Assembly (NCBI GenBank): GCA_041674565.1
Contig: JBAYVQ010000036.1
Location: 1-8,975 of the forward strand
Source: CALMFT01 sp041674565
Lineage (GTDB): Bacteria > Patescibacteriota > Gracilibacteria > Absconditabacterales > Absconditicoccaceae
DNA length: 8,975 bases
Reading direction: 5' to 3'
Shown: positions 1 to 6,468 of the stretch, piece by piece
How positions within the stretch are numbered: position 1 is the first letter of the stretch
Layout of the letters: each line of letters begins with the position of its first letter
The notes under the pieces: generated by a model
What the model was told of the DNA's origin: nothing
What the model saw: the letters and a program-made list of their open reading frames with translations, nothing else
The model's database searches: none
Program-made: the position numbers and the translations under genes

Positions 1-1016
1 ACCGCTTTTTTACCTGTCCTTACGTCAGCAATAGCTGCGCGGATTTTTTCCTTGAGCATGTTACAAGTCTTAGTGTTGGAGATAAGGTACTGACAAGCTC
101 TTTCTTTTCCTTGAAACTTTTGACTATCGATGGTATAAAATGCACCATTTTTTTCGATAAGACCCAAGAGCAACGATGTATCCAATATATCTGCAGTGAT
201 ATCTACGCCTTCATTGAAAATAAACGGTATCTCGGTGGATTTGTAGGGAGGGAAAATTTTATTTTTTACCACTTTTACTCTTGCATAATATCCTACTTGT
301 TCTTTGTTGATCTCAATCTTGTCTCCTTTTCTGATCTCCAATCTTTGACTCGCATAAAACTTGAGTGCGGTCCCACCAGTTGTTACTTCTGGATTACCAA
401 ACATGACACCAATTTTTTGTCTCAATTGGTTAATGAAGACAACAGTCGTACCCGTCTTACTCAAAATAGGAGTCAGTTTCCTGAGCCCCTGAGACATCAT
501 ACGCGCTTGTAGACCCATATGACTATCGCCCATATCTCACTCTACTTCCGCCTTGGGCACAAGCGCTGCTACCGAATCTACTACAATAAGATGTATTTCA
601 CCTGTCTTCGCCAACTCCTCCACAATACTCAGTGCTTGCTCTCCATAGTCAGGCTGGCACAAGATAAGTTTGTCTGTATTCACTCAAAGTTTTTTGGCAT
701 ACTGTGGATCGAAGGCATGCTCGGCATCCACAAATGCGCATACTCATCCTTCCGCTTGCATGGCAGCCATCGCCAAAAGACAAATAGTTGTCTTACCAGA
801 TGATTCTGGTCCATAGATCTCGATAGCTCTACCCATAGGGTAACCACCACCCAATACTAGATCCAACGAGTAAGCACCAGAATGACGTGTCACCACATTT
901 CTTGTACTACCCTCTCCCATGATCATGACAGATTCATCTCCGAACTGTTTCTTGATTGATTTAAGGGCTTCACTGATTTTCTCATTTACTTTTTCCACTA
1001 CTGCTGCTTTCGCCAT
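1..1016 (-). CDS. recA: RecA recombinase (3' end outside window)
   Basis: RecA is the ATP-dependent strand-exchange protein of homologous recombination and DNA repair, acting as a filament on single-stranded DNA. 338 residues are visible and the frame is still open at the window edge; the family is usually about 340-355 residues, so only the last part of the C-terminus is missing. The Walker A motif GPESSGKT is at residues 69-76, followed by the VDAEHAFDP block (about 95-103), the VVDSVAAL Walker B strand, the GDSHMGLQARMMSQ segment (about 163-176) and the KIGVMFGNPETTGG-like L2 region. Three in-frame UGA codons (plus-strand 744-746, 684-686, 537-539; residues 91, 111, 160) fall at glycines conserved in RecA, so they read as Gly. 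The ATG at 1016 gives the standard RecA N-terminus; there is no Shine-Dalgarno sequence before it. No intein or frameshift is seen. Confidence 0.98.
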
Positions 1017-1019
1017 AAC

Positions 1020-1025
1020 ATTATA
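1020..1025 (-). promoter_or_regulatory. candidate recA -10 element
   Basis: On the minus strand a perfect TATAAT lies only 3 nt before the recA ATG (TATAAT-GTT-ATG), and a second -10-like TATACT lies at 1033-1038. Neither has a convincing -35 hexamer at 16-18 bp. The close one would start transcription at or inside the start codon; the farther one would give a leader of about 10 nt. The region is AT-rich, so chance matches are possible. No LexA-type palindrome was recognised upstream. Confidence 0.3.
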
Positions 1026-1110
1026 TGCTTAGAGTATAAAACAAAGGTACCTACTATCGTTCGTCAGATTATTTCAAATATATCAATAAGCTGAGCGTCA
1101 CGTGAATACG

Positions 1111-1152
1111 AAAAAAAAATACAAAATCAAGAAGTAGTACACTTGTACTACT
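1111..1152 (-). terminator. possible dnaJ terminator: hairpin with distal T tract
   Basis: A near-perfect palindrome at 1133-1152 has 9-bp arms (AGTAGTACA / TGTACTACT) and a 2-base centre. Read on the minus strand, downstream of dnaJ, it is followed after about 13 nt by a run of nine T (1111-1119). The T tract is too far from the stem for a textbook intrinsic terminator, and the stem is not GC-rich, so the palindrome could equally be a protein-binding operator in front of recA. Confidence 0.35.
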
Positions 1153-1181
1153 CAAGAGATTGACAAACTTTTTATTTATCA

Positions 1182-1241
1182 CACATAGATAGTAAGGCAC
1201 CGAGCGTTTGCAGGACGCACAGACAGGTATGTAACTATGTG
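1182..1241. repeat. 60-nt inverted-repeat structure, dnaJ-recA gap
   Basis: CACATAG (1182-1188) pairs with CTATGTG (1235-1241); an inner GCGT/ACGC stem (1204-1207/1215-1218) lies within the enclosed loop. On the plus strand the outer stem is followed by TTTT, and a perfect -35 hexamer TTGACA lies just upstream at 1160-1165, with only weak -10 candidates (around 1184-1190). It may be part of the dnaJ 3' untranslated region or a small plus-strand RNA; the sequence does not decide. Confidence 0.35.
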
Positions 1242-1287
1242 TTTTACGAAATCGACTGAAAAAACTGAGACAAAATATTGGTAACTA

Positions 1288-2211
1288 TTTATAACTCTTT
1301 TGTAGCTCCTTCCATAACTTTTCTTGTGCGGACTTCATCCCTTCTGGCATTTTTACTATCAAATGGACAAGTAAATCACCACGCTTATCAAAAAATCCTC
1401 CTTTACCAAATCACTTATTTTTCACCCTCAAGACGTCTTGTGGCTGGGTACCTTTTGGTATCTTTACTTCTACTTTTCCTTCGGGATGATCTACCAACAA
1501 TAGCCCGCCAAGTATCAACTGGAAGATATCTACTGGCATTTTTACCACGATATCGTCACCGCTTCTGTGTCGCAATTTGTGTTTTTGGATACTAATTCTC
1601 ACGTATAGATCACCATCGGGACCCTCATAAATACCCCCATTGCCCATACCAGTATATCTAATATATTGACCATCCTCGATACCTTTGGGAACCTTCACCG
1701 TGATAGATTTTTTTTGATCCTTGAGGTATTGCCCGTCTTGCACCTGTATCGTATAATCAAATGTCTTTTCTATACCGTGATATGCCTCTTCAAAAGTTAC
1801 ACTGAGTTGTAGTTTGAGATCACTGCCTTTTCTCGGCCTATTGCTAAACCCTCATCATCACATACCTCCCATAAATTGTTCGATGATGTCTCCCAAGTCA
1901 CCAAATCATCAGAATCCACCTTGACCAAAATCCACCTGGAATCCACCTTGACCAAATCATCAACCACCACCGAATCATCCAGCTCCCCCAAATCCTCACT
2001 TCCTAGCACCGTCATACTGCATTCTTTTTTGTTTATCAGAAAGCACCATATTGGCTTCATTGATCTCTTTAAACTTCTCCGCGTCACCTCACTTGTCGGG
2101 ATGATGTTTCATAGCAAGTTTTCTAAATGCCTTTTTTATCTCATCATCTGTCGCGTTTTCCGCTACACCAAGTAACTTATAGTAGTCCTTCTTAGGATCA
2201 AAATCAAACAT
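1288..2211 (-). CDS. dnaJ: DnaJ/CbpA-type Hsp40 co-chaperone, class II
   Basis: J-domain co-chaperone that delivers unfolded clients to DnaK (Hsp70) and stimulates its ATPase in the cytoplasm. Length 307 residues. The J domain is at residues 9-66, with the HPD motif at 37-39. A Gly/Phe-rich linker (about 72-121) with GGFG, GQGGF and GGMGG units follows, then the C-terminal substrate-binding domains (VKVPKGIEDGQYIRYTGMG around the middle, VEVKIPKGTQPQDVLRVKNKG near 250-267). The four CxxCxGxG zinc-finger repeats of class I DnaJ are absent, so it is a class II (CbpA-like) protein. Eleven UGA codons are in frame (residues 41, 72, 79, 84, 85, 101, 102, 118, 119, 120, 267), ten of them in or near the J domain/Gly-Phe region, including a TGATGATGA triplet. 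The ATG at 2211 has a Shine-Dalgarno AAGGA 7 nt upstream. The stop is TAA. Under the standard code the gene looks like fragments. Confidence 0.96.
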
Positions 2212-2218
2212 ATCACAT

Positions 2219-2223
2219 TCCTT
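2219..2223 (-). promoter_or_regulatory. Shine-Dalgarno sequence of dnaJ
   Basis: Minus-strand AAGGA sits 7 nt before the dnaJ ATG. It is listed because it is the only well-placed Shine-Dalgarno sequence I find in the window, and it fixes the dnaJ start. The leader between this site and the promoter holds a small GCTAT-AAC-ATAGC stem-loop (2268-2280) and no CIRCE operator. Confidence 0.55.
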
Positions 2224-2300
2224 ACAAAAGATAAAATAATCTGAAACAACAATTGAATACTGGCATCGCTATAACATAGCACCAACATATCGTACCTGCT

Positions 2301-2328
2301 ATAATAGAAATTTTGAAATCAATGTCAA
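2301..2328 (-). promoter_or_regulatory. dnaJ promoter (TTGACA-16-TATTAT)
   Basis: On the minus strand a perfect -35 TTGACA (2323-2328) and a -10 TATTAT (2301-2306) are separated by 16 bp. Transcription would begin near 2294, giving a leader of about 83 nt before dnaJ. A second TTGACA lies exactly 10 bp farther upstream (2333-2338), created by a tandem repeat, but its spacing to the -10 (26 bp) is too long to work with it. Confidence 0.6.
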
Positions 2329-2338
2329 TCAATGTCAA
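2319..2338. repeat. perfect 10-bp tandem repeat over the dnaJ -35
   Basis: The unit TCAATGTCAA occurs twice head to tail (2319-2328 and 2329-2338). Each copy holds one minus-strand TTGACA. The repeat length equals about one helical turn, so both copies face the same side of the DNA. This fits a pair of binding sites or a simple slippage duplication. Confidence 0.7.
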
Positions 2339-2423
2339 CAGGCTTATAAGCGCTTGTAGCTTGCAAATATCAGATTATTCATTATGTAACAGAGTAATTT
2401 ATGATTTACAGATCCTATTCCCA

Positions 2424-2993
2424 ATGCTGGATACGCTAACCAACTTCAACTATTTTCTGCTTGGTATCGTCTGAGTTATTTGTATTTTTGCTGTCGCTAT
2501 CGGTATTGATAAAATGGCCAAGGTAGTAGTAGGAAATTACATCTTATGAGTTATTTGTTTGGCAGTAAATAATGTCATATCCCTTGCAATCAACTACATC
2601 AACACCATGCAGATCAACAATCCTAATGCTAGTTATTCACAGCTGCAGACGTTTTTGGTGACGGGCAAGACAGGTATTATATTGGTATTTTACTTGATAC
2701 TGCTGATCATACTCCTTACCAAAACAAAAATACACGTAGAAACTAGTCATATGCCTCTACCAAAGTCAGGTATCATGGCGGTGATGGTTATCATGACAGT
2801 AGTAAGCGTGCTGTTGACCATAGCTATTGCGGTGCGAGGCATACAAATTATTGATTATGCACAAGTAGTAAACATAGCAAAGTATTTCTTACAGTATCCA
2901 CTCTTGTACAATCTCATCCAATACATACCGCTCGTGCTCCTCATACACGGTCTTGCGACACTCTATCTTATTAGTGAGTTTGACGGAGATTAA
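2424..2993 (+). CDS. five-helix integral membrane protein, unknown function
   Basis: 189 residues; I do not recognise the family. It is very hydrophobic, with about five predicted membrane helices at roughly residues 11-28, 38-58, 83-101, 117-137 and 161-182, short loops and a brief acidic tail ending SEFDGD. Two UGA codons (2472, 2547; residues 17 and 42) read as Gly inside the first two helices, and without them the N-terminus would be lost. The start is the ATG at 2424, which puts a helix at the N-terminus and keeps clear of the dnaJ promoter; the frame is open farther upstream but without a better ATG. There is no Shine-Dalgarno sequence. A TATGAT hexamer at 2400-2405 could be its -10. 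It ends in TAA, 41 nt before the next small gene on the same strand. Confidence 0.8.
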
Positions 2994-3034
2994 TTCAGAC
3001 TCATTTTTGTTGTTTTAATACATACCCACGCTTT

Positions 3035-3241
3035 ATGATGAAAAAAGCAGATTTTGATAACCAGAAAGAATTACTCAATAATCAGATTACACAACTACAA
3101 GAACATGGAGTATGATTTTTGGATATATTTTCTCTACGTATGCAACTCAGCAGATGTATTATGGCGTCTGACTTACAAAAGCTACAGCAATCCATTGATG
3201 CCAAGAAAGAACTTATACAACAACTTCTGGGAGTGGCGTAG
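3035..3241 (+). CDS. 68-residue small protein, possible coiled coil
   Basis: This short ORF appears only when UGA is read as Gly (one UGA at 3113-3115, residue 27); it ends in TAG. It starts with two consecutive ATG codons; either could be used, and no Shine-Dalgarno sequence helps to choose. The product is hydrophilic and helix-prone, rich in Gln, Lys and Leu, with heptad-like stretches (KELLNNQITQLQEH near the start; LQKLQQSIDAKKELIQQLLG near the end). These suggest an antiparallel coiled coil or a short helical adaptor. It lies 41 nt downstream of the membrane protein gene and may share its transcript. The function is unknown. That it is a real gene is supported by codon pattern and context, not by homology I can recognise. 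Confidence 0.5.
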
Positions 3242-3315
3242 TAACAAAAAAAGCCTCACTCAGACGACATACATCGAGCTCGGCTAATACATAGTTCTAA
3301 TCATTTTTTTTCTAT

Positions 3316-3624
3316 CTAGGATACAGACGACGCAGCACAAGCAACAGTATATGCTCAATCTACCATCCAGCGGATAATACGACCAACAAACCAGCACAGC
3401 TTGTTGACAATATACACCAGTACCCAAACCACAATGAATAACCCCGCCAACACTATCCAGATCGAAAGACCATCATAAGCAGCGAGTTTATCCGCTTGGC
3501 CAAAGCAACCAATGATCATAATCAAAATAGTTTGCACCAGGTTGATCTTAAATATAGATCGCCTATTGTACCCCGCAACAACGGAGGCAATAGTGAAAAC
3601 GAAAGTGAATAAAATACTTACCAT
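3316..3624 (-). CDS. small membrane protein, unknown function
   Basis: 102 residues when the UGA at 3355-3357 (residue 90) is read as Gly; the protein then runs 12 residues farther to a TAG. The sequence is hydrophobic, with about three membrane helices (residues 2-18, 29-48, 54-76). A basic loop with RRSIFK separates the first two, and aromatic/basic residues (WFVGRIIRW) follow the third, as expected at a membrane interface. I do not recognise a family. A good promoter with TTGACA lies upstream, which supports it as a gene. AAGG sits directly against the ATG, too close for a normal Shine-Dalgarno role. It is downstream of efp on the same strand but has its own promoter, and it converges with the 68-residue gene. 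Confidence 0.65.
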
Positions 3625-3660
3625 ACCTTATATGAGATTTCTGTTTTGTGCAGAAACAGT

Positions 3661-3690
3661 ATTCTATAAACAAATAAAATAAGATGTCAA
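3661..3690 (-). promoter_or_regulatory. promoter of the small membrane protein gene
   Basis: Minus-strand TTGACA (3685-3690) is followed after 18 bp by TAGAAT (3661-3666); an overlapping TATAGA with a 16-bp spacer is an alternative -10. Transcription would start near 3654, about 30 nt before the ATG at 3624. The site lies between the efp stop (3730) and the membrane protein start, so the downstream gene need not depend on the efp transcript. Confidence 0.5.
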
Positions 3691-3729
3691 TATGAATAGA
3701 TGAAATAAAAAGCTGTATGCTAGTATGGA

Positions 3730-4284
3730 TTACACCACAGTACCACTAACGGTATTTACGCTAACTTCGTCACCTTCTGATTTGTGAGAAGCGACTTGTA
3801 TAATGAGACCATTTTCGAGTGTAGCTTCTTTTGTGCCAGCAGTAGCCCTATTGCCTTTATCTCCAGGTAATGTATGAGCAATTGTGTATGTTATGACGTT
3901 TGGCAAGACCATACCAATGACGTTGTCGTCGTATATTTGGACAAAGCAATTCAAGTTTTCCTTGAGGTAGTTAGCCCCATCACCCAAATCATCTCAGCTT
4001 ATTTCTACTATTTCACCAGTATCATTGATCATGAAGCTATAGCTAGACCCATCAGTGTACAAATAAGTAGCATTCATGGTGTTCAAGGTGGCATTTTCCA
4101 GCATGGTGCCAGACTTGTAGGTGAATGTATTGTTTGCTCCAGTTACTACATTTTTTGCTTTGAGGTTATAGGTCGCACCACCTCTTCCAGTATGTGTGTG
4201 CCCCGTGTCAGACACTCTGTACAAAGTACCATCTATATCAAGCACTACTCCTCTTTTTGCCTCACTTACGTCTATCCTTACCAT
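3730..4284 (-). CDS. efp: translation elongation factor P
   Basis: EF-P binds between the P and E sites of the ribosome and relieves stalling at polyproline stretches. The protein has 184 residues, close to the usual 185-190, and aligns along its whole length: the N-terminal KOW-like domain (RGVVLDIDGTLYRVSDTGH, residues 11-29), the loop TGRGGA (32-37), the TYLYTDGSSYSFM segment of the second domain, and the C-terminal domain with the DKGNRATAGTKEATLENG signature near 148-165. At the position equivalent to E. coli Lys34 it has Arg34. One UGA at 3994-3996 encodes Gly97. The ATG at 4284 gives the standard N-terminus; the frame is open upstream to 4353 but the extra residues do not belong to the family. 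It ends in TAA. There is no Shine-Dalgarno sequence. It is transcribed divergently from rplK. Confidence 0.97.
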
Positions 4285-4293
4285 ATGGATCGT

Positions 4294-4302
4294 ATTATAA
4301 CA
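4294..4302 (-). promoter_or_regulatory. extended -10 promoter of efp
   Basis: Minus-strand TGTTATAAT (TGn plus a perfect TATAAT) ends 9 nt before the efp ATG. No -35 match is seen at 17 bp, which fits an extended -10 promoter. The expected start of transcription, about 7 nt downstream, leaves a leader of only 2-3 nt, so the message would be nearly leaderless. Confidence 0.5.
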
Positions 4303-4479
4303 TGTAAATAGATATGATAATCTGATAACTTTGTAGACCTCAAATTCAACCAAAATGATTTGAAATACATTGTCAAATAATTATTCAATTACCTTATCAT
4401 CACTTCGTTTGTTCATATCAATCAGTTTTTCAGTAAAACATTGATTCGTAAAACGTCAGTATGGATGGTACAAACTATT

Positions 4480-4494
4480 TATATTGTAGATAAT
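4480..4494 (+). promoter_or_regulatory. candidate -10 elements for rplK
   Basis: Two -10-like hexamers precede rplK: TATATT (4480-4485) and GATAAT (4489-4494). From the second, transcription would begin at the ATG itself (4500); from the first, about 8 nt before it. No good -35 is present for either, and no Shine-Dalgarno sequence exists between them and the ATG. The evidence is weak because the region is AT-rich. Confidence 0.3.
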
Positions 4495-4499
4495 ACCGA

Positions 4500-4940
4500 A
4501 TGGCAGCTAAAAAAATCTCAAAACAATTTATCGTTTACGCATCAGCGGGTAACGCTTCACCAAAGCCACCGCTAGGACCTACTATGGGTCAAAATGGAGT
4601 ACCAATCGGTATTTTCATGAAAGAGTTTAATGATCGTACCAGAGATCTTCAACAAAAATGGTGAGACGTAAAAGTACCAGCATTGGTAAGGGTGTACATC
4701 GACAAGTCGTTCGACTTCGAGTTGTTGCCACCTATCACTAGTCATTTGATCTTGTCTAAGGCAGGCATCAAAAAAGGTAGTAATACGCCAAACAAAGTAA
4801 AATCAGGTAAGATCACTATGGCAGCACTTCACGAGATCGCTGAGATTAAAAAGCCAGTGATGAACACAGAAGACATGGACGCTATCGTCAAATCATTACT
4901 CGGTACCGCTAAGTCATTGGGTATCGAAGTAACGAATTAG
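4500..4940 (+). CDS. rplK: 50S ribosomal protein L11
   Basis: L11 forms the base of the ribosomal stalk and the GTPase-associated centre with 23S rRNA. The protein has 146 residues, near the usual 141. The N-terminal domain shows NASPKPPLGPTMGQNGVPIG (residues 17-36), with the proline-rich hinge characteristic of L11. The C-terminal rRNA-binding domain contains KAGIKKGSNTPNK, GKITMAALHEIAEIKKPVMN and GTAKSLGIEV at the end. One UGA at 4662-4664 codes for Gly55 (QKWGDVKVPALV); without it only the C-terminal part would be called. It ends in TAG. It starts an operon-like plus-strand run, and the usual upstream partners secE and nusG are not next to it. Autoregulation by L1 binding to the operon leader is common elsewhere, but I see no clear L1 site here. 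Confidence 0.98.
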
Positions 4941-4970
4941 TTTAGTGTTTTAAATACCATAAACCAATTC

Positions 4971-5228
4971 ATGGAGAAACGAAGAGCAGACTATCTCATA
5001 AAATCTCCCGAAGAGAAGGCAAGAGGGATTACTCTGCACGAGGCATGAAAACCAGAAATCATTTCGCAGCACTGAGGAGTGGCTCTTGTGGAAAGAACAT
5101 TCGTTGTTAGCGCACACGATATTGCACAGTTGTTGTGAGAGCAAAAAGATACAAAGGGGAAACCCAAAAACAATATAGCAAATCTTGCCCTACTCAAAGG
5201 AAATCTAGGAAATACAAAGAAAACATAA
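4971..5228 (+). CDS. 85-residue protein of unknown function between rplK and rplA
   Basis: The ORF is visible only with UGA as Gly (5046, 5073, 5136; residues 26, 35, 56). It runs from ATG to TAA without other interruption. It starts 30 nt after the rplK stop and ends 77 nt before rplA, on the same strand, so it probably shares their transcript. The product is hydrophilic and basic at both ends, begins MEKRRADYLIKSPEEKARG, has a central VALVERTFVVSAHDIAQLLG stretch that looks like beta strand plus helix, and a lysine/asparagine-rich C-terminus. I recognise no family. No Shine-Dalgarno sequence precedes it. The UGA in ISQHGG sits next to a GGA glycine. The alternative is noncoding leader for rplA; 86 codons without TAA/TAG in AT-rich DNA and a plausible globular composition favour a gene. 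Confidence 0.6.
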
Positions 5229-5305
5229 TACCAATCAAAACAGTATCGGAAGACAGATCATATATATGTCGCTACTACCGTATTTATTCAGATTATTATC
5301 TTATT

Positions 5306-5977
5306 ATGAACAAAAAATTTAAAGAAAAAACAAAGCTTATTGAAAAAGGTAGAGTATATACCTTGAGCGAAGCAGCGGAGCTCGTTAAGCAAGTAAGTTA
5401 CAGCAAATTTGATGGATCAGTGGATGTCGCTATCAAAACATATGCGGATCCAAAGTACAACGACCAGATGGTAAGAGGCACTGTCGTGCTACCACACGGT
5501 ACTGGTAAAAAATTGAGAATTGCTGCATTCGTGAGCGATGATCTGTTTGATGAAGCGAGAAAAGCTGGTGCTACTATCGTAGGCAATGCAAATCTTATCA
5601 AGGATATCGAAGAAGGTAAATTTGAGTTTGATATCATGGTGACTACGCAAGCAATGATCAAGGATCTTGCCAAAGTAGCTAAAGCGCTTGGACCAAAAGG
5701 TCTTATGCCATCCCCAAAAACAGGAACAATCACCAATGACATATCTGGTACCATAGAAGAAATCCAAAAAGGTAGAGTAGAGTATAAGCTTGATAAAACA
5801 GGAAATATTCACGTAGGTATCGGTAAAGTTTCTTTTTCTGCTACTCAGCTGGAAGACAACCTCAAGACACTGATTGCAAGCATCGACGCAAGCAAGCCTG
5901 CAGCTATCAAAGGAAAACTTATCAAGAAAATTGTCCTTAGCGCTACTATGAGTCCTGGTATTTTAGTACAAAGCTAA
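5306..5977 (+). CDS. rplA: 50S ribosomal protein L1
   Basis: L1 forms the mobile L1 stalk beside the E site and often represses its own operon. The protein has 223 residues (family about 225-235). Hallmarks in order: the N-terminal YTLSEAAELVKQVSYSKFDGSVDVAI segment, VRGTVVLPHGTGKK (about residues 56-69), the domain II alpha/beta core, KALGPKGLMPSPKTGT (about 125-140; Ser replaces the usual Asn in GLMPNPK) and the closing TMSPGI. It has no UGA codon at all. The frame is open back to 5135, but the true start is the ATG at 5306: the upstream residues are unlike L1 and overlap the 85-residue gene in another frame. No Shine-Dalgarno sequence; a TATTAT hexamer (5294-5299) ends 6 nt before the ATG. 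It ends in TAA. rplJ and rplL do not follow as they do in most bacteria. Confidence 0.98.
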   Translation: MNKKFKEKTKLIEKGRVYTLSEAAELVKQVSYSKFDGSVDVAIKTYADPKYNDQMVRGTVVLPHGTGKKLRIAAFVSDDLFDEARKAGATIVGNANLIKDIEEGKFEFDIMVTTQAMIKDLAKVAKALGPKGLMPSPKTGTITNDISGTIEEIQKGRVEYKLDKTGNIHVGIGKVSFSATQLEDNLKTLIASIDASKPAAIKGKLIKKIVLSATMSPGILVQS

Positions 5978-6013
5978 TATACATCCATTTATCATTCTTT
6001 CACTCCACTTATA

Positions 6014-6463
6014 ATGAGAAAAATAGAAGTATTACTCCTCCAAGATTTCAAAACTTTGGGCAAAAAATATGACGTTGTCCTCGTAAGACCTAGTTATGCC
6101 AAAAACGTACTCTTCCCTAAACAAGTCGCAAGATTTGCAGATGCTGGGACCTTGAACGATCTGAGAGCAAAGATGGAAGCACACCGCAAGACTCATCAAA
6201 CATTTGTAGATAAGCTGAAAGTTGCTATCAAAGATCTTGAGGACAAAGGGATGACGATCACTGCTGAAGCGAATGAACAAGGCAAGCTCTACGGTGCGGT
6301 ACACGCCAAAGACATCGCTGCACAAATCTCTAGTCAATACGGTGTTGATCTTGATACGGAGTATCTACACACGCCAGACATCCATACTCACGGCGCTCAT
6401 CAAATAAATTTCAATGGAGAAGGCATCATGACAGAATTTACCGTTAATGTAACAGCTAAGTAA
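6014..6463 (+). CDS. rplI: 50S ribosomal protein L9
   Basis: L9 binds 23S rRNA through its N-terminal domain and extends a long helix away from the ribosome, affecting frame maintenance. The 149-residue length equals that of E. coli L9. The N-terminal domain has VLLLQDFKTLGKKYDVVLV and YAKNVLFPKQVA (residues 5-38), a long connecting helix about 43-77, and the C-terminal domain with GKLYGAVHAKDIAAQI (about 90-105) and the final beta strand. It has no UGA codons. It lies 36 nt after rplA and ends in TAA 5 nt before the nuclease gene, so it is probably co-transcribed with both. In most bacteria rplI sits with rpsF, ssb and rpsR rather than after rplA. L9 and L1 are among the ribosomal proteins whose presence varies among CPR lineages, so having both is informative for placement. 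Confidence 0.97.
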   Translation: MRKIEVLLLQDFKTLGKKYDVVLVRPSYAKNVLFPKQVARFADAGTLNDLRAKMEAHRKTHQTFVDKLKVAIKDLEDKGMTITAEANEQGKLYGAVHAKDIAAQISSQYGVDLDTEYLHTPDIHTHGAHQINFNGEGIMTEFTVNVTAK

Positions 6464-6468
6464 ATCAT

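Noticed and set aside
111..803. Plus-strand ORFs opposite recA
   Set aside because: Antisense shadows of recA; no independent start signal or family resemblance.
1098..1105. TCACGTGA palindrome upstream of recA as a LexA/SOS box
   Set aside because: It does not match the CTGT-N8-ACAG or GAAC-N4-GTTC LexA patterns, and a single 8-bp palindrome is expected by chance at this scale.
1797..2087. Minus-strand ORF of 96 residues inside dnaJ
   Set aside because: It is a shadow in another frame of the Gly/Phe-rich region; the dnaJ frame with UGA as Gly gives a full J-domain protein.
3252..3311. Possible bidirectional terminator between the convergent small genes (AGCC/GGCT, CGAGCTCG, T tract)
   Set aside because: The paired arms are 4 bp, and the T tract at 3304-3311 is about 20 nt from the stem.
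3874..4311. Plus-strand 145-residue ORF opposite efp
   Set aside because: It lies antisense to a complete, well-conserved EF-P and has no recognisable motif.
4282..4353. Longer efp start with 23 extra residues
   Set aside because: EF-P homologs begin at the equivalent of the ATG at 4284, and the extended -10 promoter lies inside the longer reading frame.
5135..5305. Apparent 57-residue N-terminal extension of L1 with a non-ATG start
   Set aside because: The residues are unlike any L1, the frame overlaps the 85-residue ORF, and the ATG at 5306 gives the family's normal N-terminus and length.
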